DNA from: UBA3210 sp963648895
Lineage (GTDB): Bacteria; Bacillota_I; Bacilli_A; RFN20; CAG-449
DNA: 64,000 nt
Direction: 5' to 3'
Assembly (NCBI GenBank): GCA_963648895.1
Contig: CAVJGK010000001.1
Span: 1 to 64,000, forward strand
The position numbers were made by a program, and so were the translations under genes. Under the pieces are notes generated by a model. It saw only the letters and a list, made by a program, of their open reading frames with translations, made no database searches and had not been told where the DNA came from. Positions 62,848-64,000 of the stretch are shown here, piece by piece; within the stretch, counting starts at the first letter, position 1, and the number at the start of each line of letters is the position of its first letter.

Positions 62848-62887
62848 ATTATAACAAAAAAAGGTTACAAAGTAAACTGTAACCTTT
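62848..62887 (-). promoter_or_regulatory. terminator hairpin fused to dnaX promoter
   Basis: AAAGGTTACA-GTTTACTT-TGTAACCTTT then TTTT (hairpin 62860-62887). GTTTAC (62872-62877) is the -35 box in its loop, 18 bp from TATAAT (62848-62853). Confidence 0.7.
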
Positions 62888-63254
62888 ATAGCTCTTTTAA
62901 TACTTTTATATGTTCAAACGGTAACCAACCAAAGAATTGCTCACCTTGCGCTTCGCCATTTACAATGCCAACCCCTATAACTTTTATCATTTTGTTCATT
63001 ACCGATTGTAACTCAATATTGTAATGCTTACACTGCGGTAATTTTCCACCATTCCAATTAGCAGCAAGCGCATCATTAGACGCAGGATTTAATAAGCAAT
63101 CATCTAACTCTATTAAATAGCAATGCTCTACTTTTAATGATGTTAAATTATAGGAAGTAGTTTTAGGGATAAATATTGATTTTGTATCATCATTATACTC
63201 TAAATCAACTGCAGTAATTTTTTCTAATTCTTTTTTAATCTTCTGACTTAGCAT
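62886..63254 (-). CDS. hypothetical protein beside clamp loader
   Basis: 122 aa, MLSQKIKKELEKITAVDLEY, alpha/beta, with CKHYNIELQSVMNKMIKVIGV. Ends in the terminator hairpin. It overlaps the HD gene by 20 nt. Function unknown. Confidence 0.5.
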   Translation of the reverse strand: MLSQKIKKELEKITAVDLEYNDDTKSIFIPKTTSYNLTSLKVEHCYLIELDDCLLNPASNDALAANWNGGKLPQCKHYNIELQSVMNKMIKVIGVGIVNGEAQGEQFFGWLPFEHIKVLKEL

Positions 63255-63879
63255 AATCCTTCATTAAGTATTGGTTTTCAGATAAATATACCGCGTGCAT
63301 ATCAGCAGTGTGCAATAAATAAGCTAACGGATATCTTGACATAATCTCAGAAATATTACCTTGATTCGGAGTACCCCCTAAAGCAAAATGGTGGTTCATA
63401 ATTGCGATTTGTTCTTCTTCAGTTAATTTAATAAAGCGACTTGCAATAAGTACAGAATCTACACAGTGTTCTAATCCCATAAAGCGATCTTGAGCATCCT
63501 TTACTCGGTATCCTGCAACTGATTGCCAATCATAATTACCAAGTTCATCCCATTTACTGCCTGTTGGTGAATACACCTTCTTATTTTGAACATAAGTTTC
63601 ATAATAGTTTGTCTTTGAAAGATCGTGTAATAACCCACAAATAATAACAGAATCTTGAGGAATATTAATATTATAATTTTTATACTGCTCCACTAATTCA
63701 AATAAATGATAATACACATTTAAACTATGCGCGCATAATCCGCCCTCAAAAGCAAAATGATACTTTGTTGACGCTGGTGCAATAAAAAAATCTGAGCTCT
63801 CTAAAAAATTAACAAGTTCCGGAATACCTTCTCTATCAACTGATTCTAATACATCTAAAAATAATTGTTTGTTATCCAT
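63235..63879 (-). CDS. HD-domain phosphohydrolase
   Basis: 214 aa. CAHSLNVYYHL, CGLLHDLSKTNYYET (HD), LEHCVDSVLIASRF and later NHHFAL give the metal ligands His, His-Asp and His of HD hydrolases. These cut nucleotides or cyclic nucleotides; the substrate is unknown. It has a GGAG-type start at 63879. Confidence 0.8.
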   Translation of the reverse strand: MDNKQLFLDVLESVDREGIPELVNFLESSDFFIAPASTKYHFAFEGGLCAHSLNVYYHLFELVEQYKNYNINIPQDSVIICGLLHDLSKTNYYETYVQNKKVYSPTGSKWDELGNYDWQSVAGYRVKDAQDRFMGLEHCVDSVLIASRFIKLTEEEQIAIMNHHFALGGTPNQGNISEIMSRYPLAYLLHTADMHAVYLSENQYLMKDYAKSED

Positions 63880-63888
63880 AGTTACTCC

Positions 63889-64000
63889 TTATTTAAATAG
63901 GCAATTGCAGTGGTTAGGATATTTTTCCCTATACCTATCTGCTAACTTGTTTGCTTCTTCAAGCTCCAAATTTGTATTTACTTCATACTTCTTATAAGTC
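63889..64000 (-). CDS. partial gene at window edge
   Basis: The C-terminal 36 residues, ending REKYPNHCNCLFK and stop TAA at 63889. It runs off the right edge. Cys-rich tail; unknown. Confidence 0.5.
   Translation of the reverse strand, partial: TYKKYEVNTNLELEEANKLADRYREKYPNHCNCLFK

Noticed and set aside
1..64000. UGA as Gly (code 25)
   Set aside because: GIY-YIG and NUMOD3 positions fit Trp, and Gly would break the conserved motifs.
1..64000. TAG recoded as Gln genome-wide
   Set aside because: TAG ends several clear genes, for example at 1928, 8421 and 20480, with terminators behind; only two in-frame ambers were found.

Overview
The window is one arm of a large, AT-rich, tailed-phage genome. 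It carries tail-appendage genes with repeat-built fibres, a baseplate-like protein, a holin and endolysin pair, RecA, an RNA ligase, an anaerobic ribonucleotide reductase, an SbcCD-like pair, a three-subunit clamp loader, a tRNA cluster and many mobile homing endonucleases. No bacterial housekeeping gene and no integrase was seen. Promoters look like host sigma-70/A type (GTTTAC, about 18 bp, TATAAT), ribosome binding sites are GGAG-like, and the flavour is Firmicutes-like.

The most important feature for reading the window is the genetic code. UGA is read as a sense codon, almost certainly Trp. I count 20 in-frame TGA codons in 16 genes. Several fall at Trp positions of known motifs: the GIY-YIG endonuclease at 18630-19391, the HKGKVP-W-NKGK motif of the NUMOD3-type endonuclease at 47053-47637, and the metallophosphatase at 1131-1928. 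TAA and TAG are the stops. A standard-code reading breaks these genes, so the coordinates here are the rejoined ones. The phage also encodes a tRNA with a UCA anticodon. The 56.9-64 kb replication block has no in-frame TGA at all.

Layout. 1-478: AT-rich, gene-poor, with a decayed gene. 479-5001 (+): small accessory genes, two metallophosphoesterases and zinc-ribbon proteins. 5063-8368 (-): tail appendages, a baseplate-like protein and small virion or membrane proteins. 8421-14113 (-): a VWA metallopeptidase-like protein, a MoxR ATPase, an acidic partner and a nucleotidyltransferase. 14160-17260 (-): an intein-split endolysin and a holin. 17253-20806 (-): small genes, a GIY-YIG endonuclease, RecA and an HNH protein. 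20806-24027 (-): a 1073-aa fusion with two nucleotidyltransferase-like domains, preceded by a phased array of palindromes. 24468-31185 (-): small proteins, many from one expanded family. 31259-33837 (-): a large structured RNA, six tRNAs and a homing endonuclease. 34002-38395 (-): fourteen head-to-tail small genes, most from the expanded family. 38467-40898 (-): more tail-fibre genes. 40986-48792 (-): small accessory genes, RNA ligase and homing endonucleases. 48852-52109 (-): nrdD split by a group I intron. 52176-56901 (-): a transglutaminase-like protein, a degenerate deformylase and a run of unknown genes. 56918-64000 (-): SbcC/SbcD-like, delta, delta-prime and DnaX-like clamp loader subunits and an HD hydrolase.

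Several reading frames are broken exactly at short repeats: two G9 tracts in tail genes, one TA6 tract and one A8 tract in the expanded family. This would fit phase variation or slippage, but homopolymer sequencing error must be excluded first. The best candidates for something undescribed are the expanded paralogous family, the UCA-reading class II tRNA with UGA recoding, the structured RNA beside the tRNAs, and the homopolymer-gated MxNLIK tail proteins.
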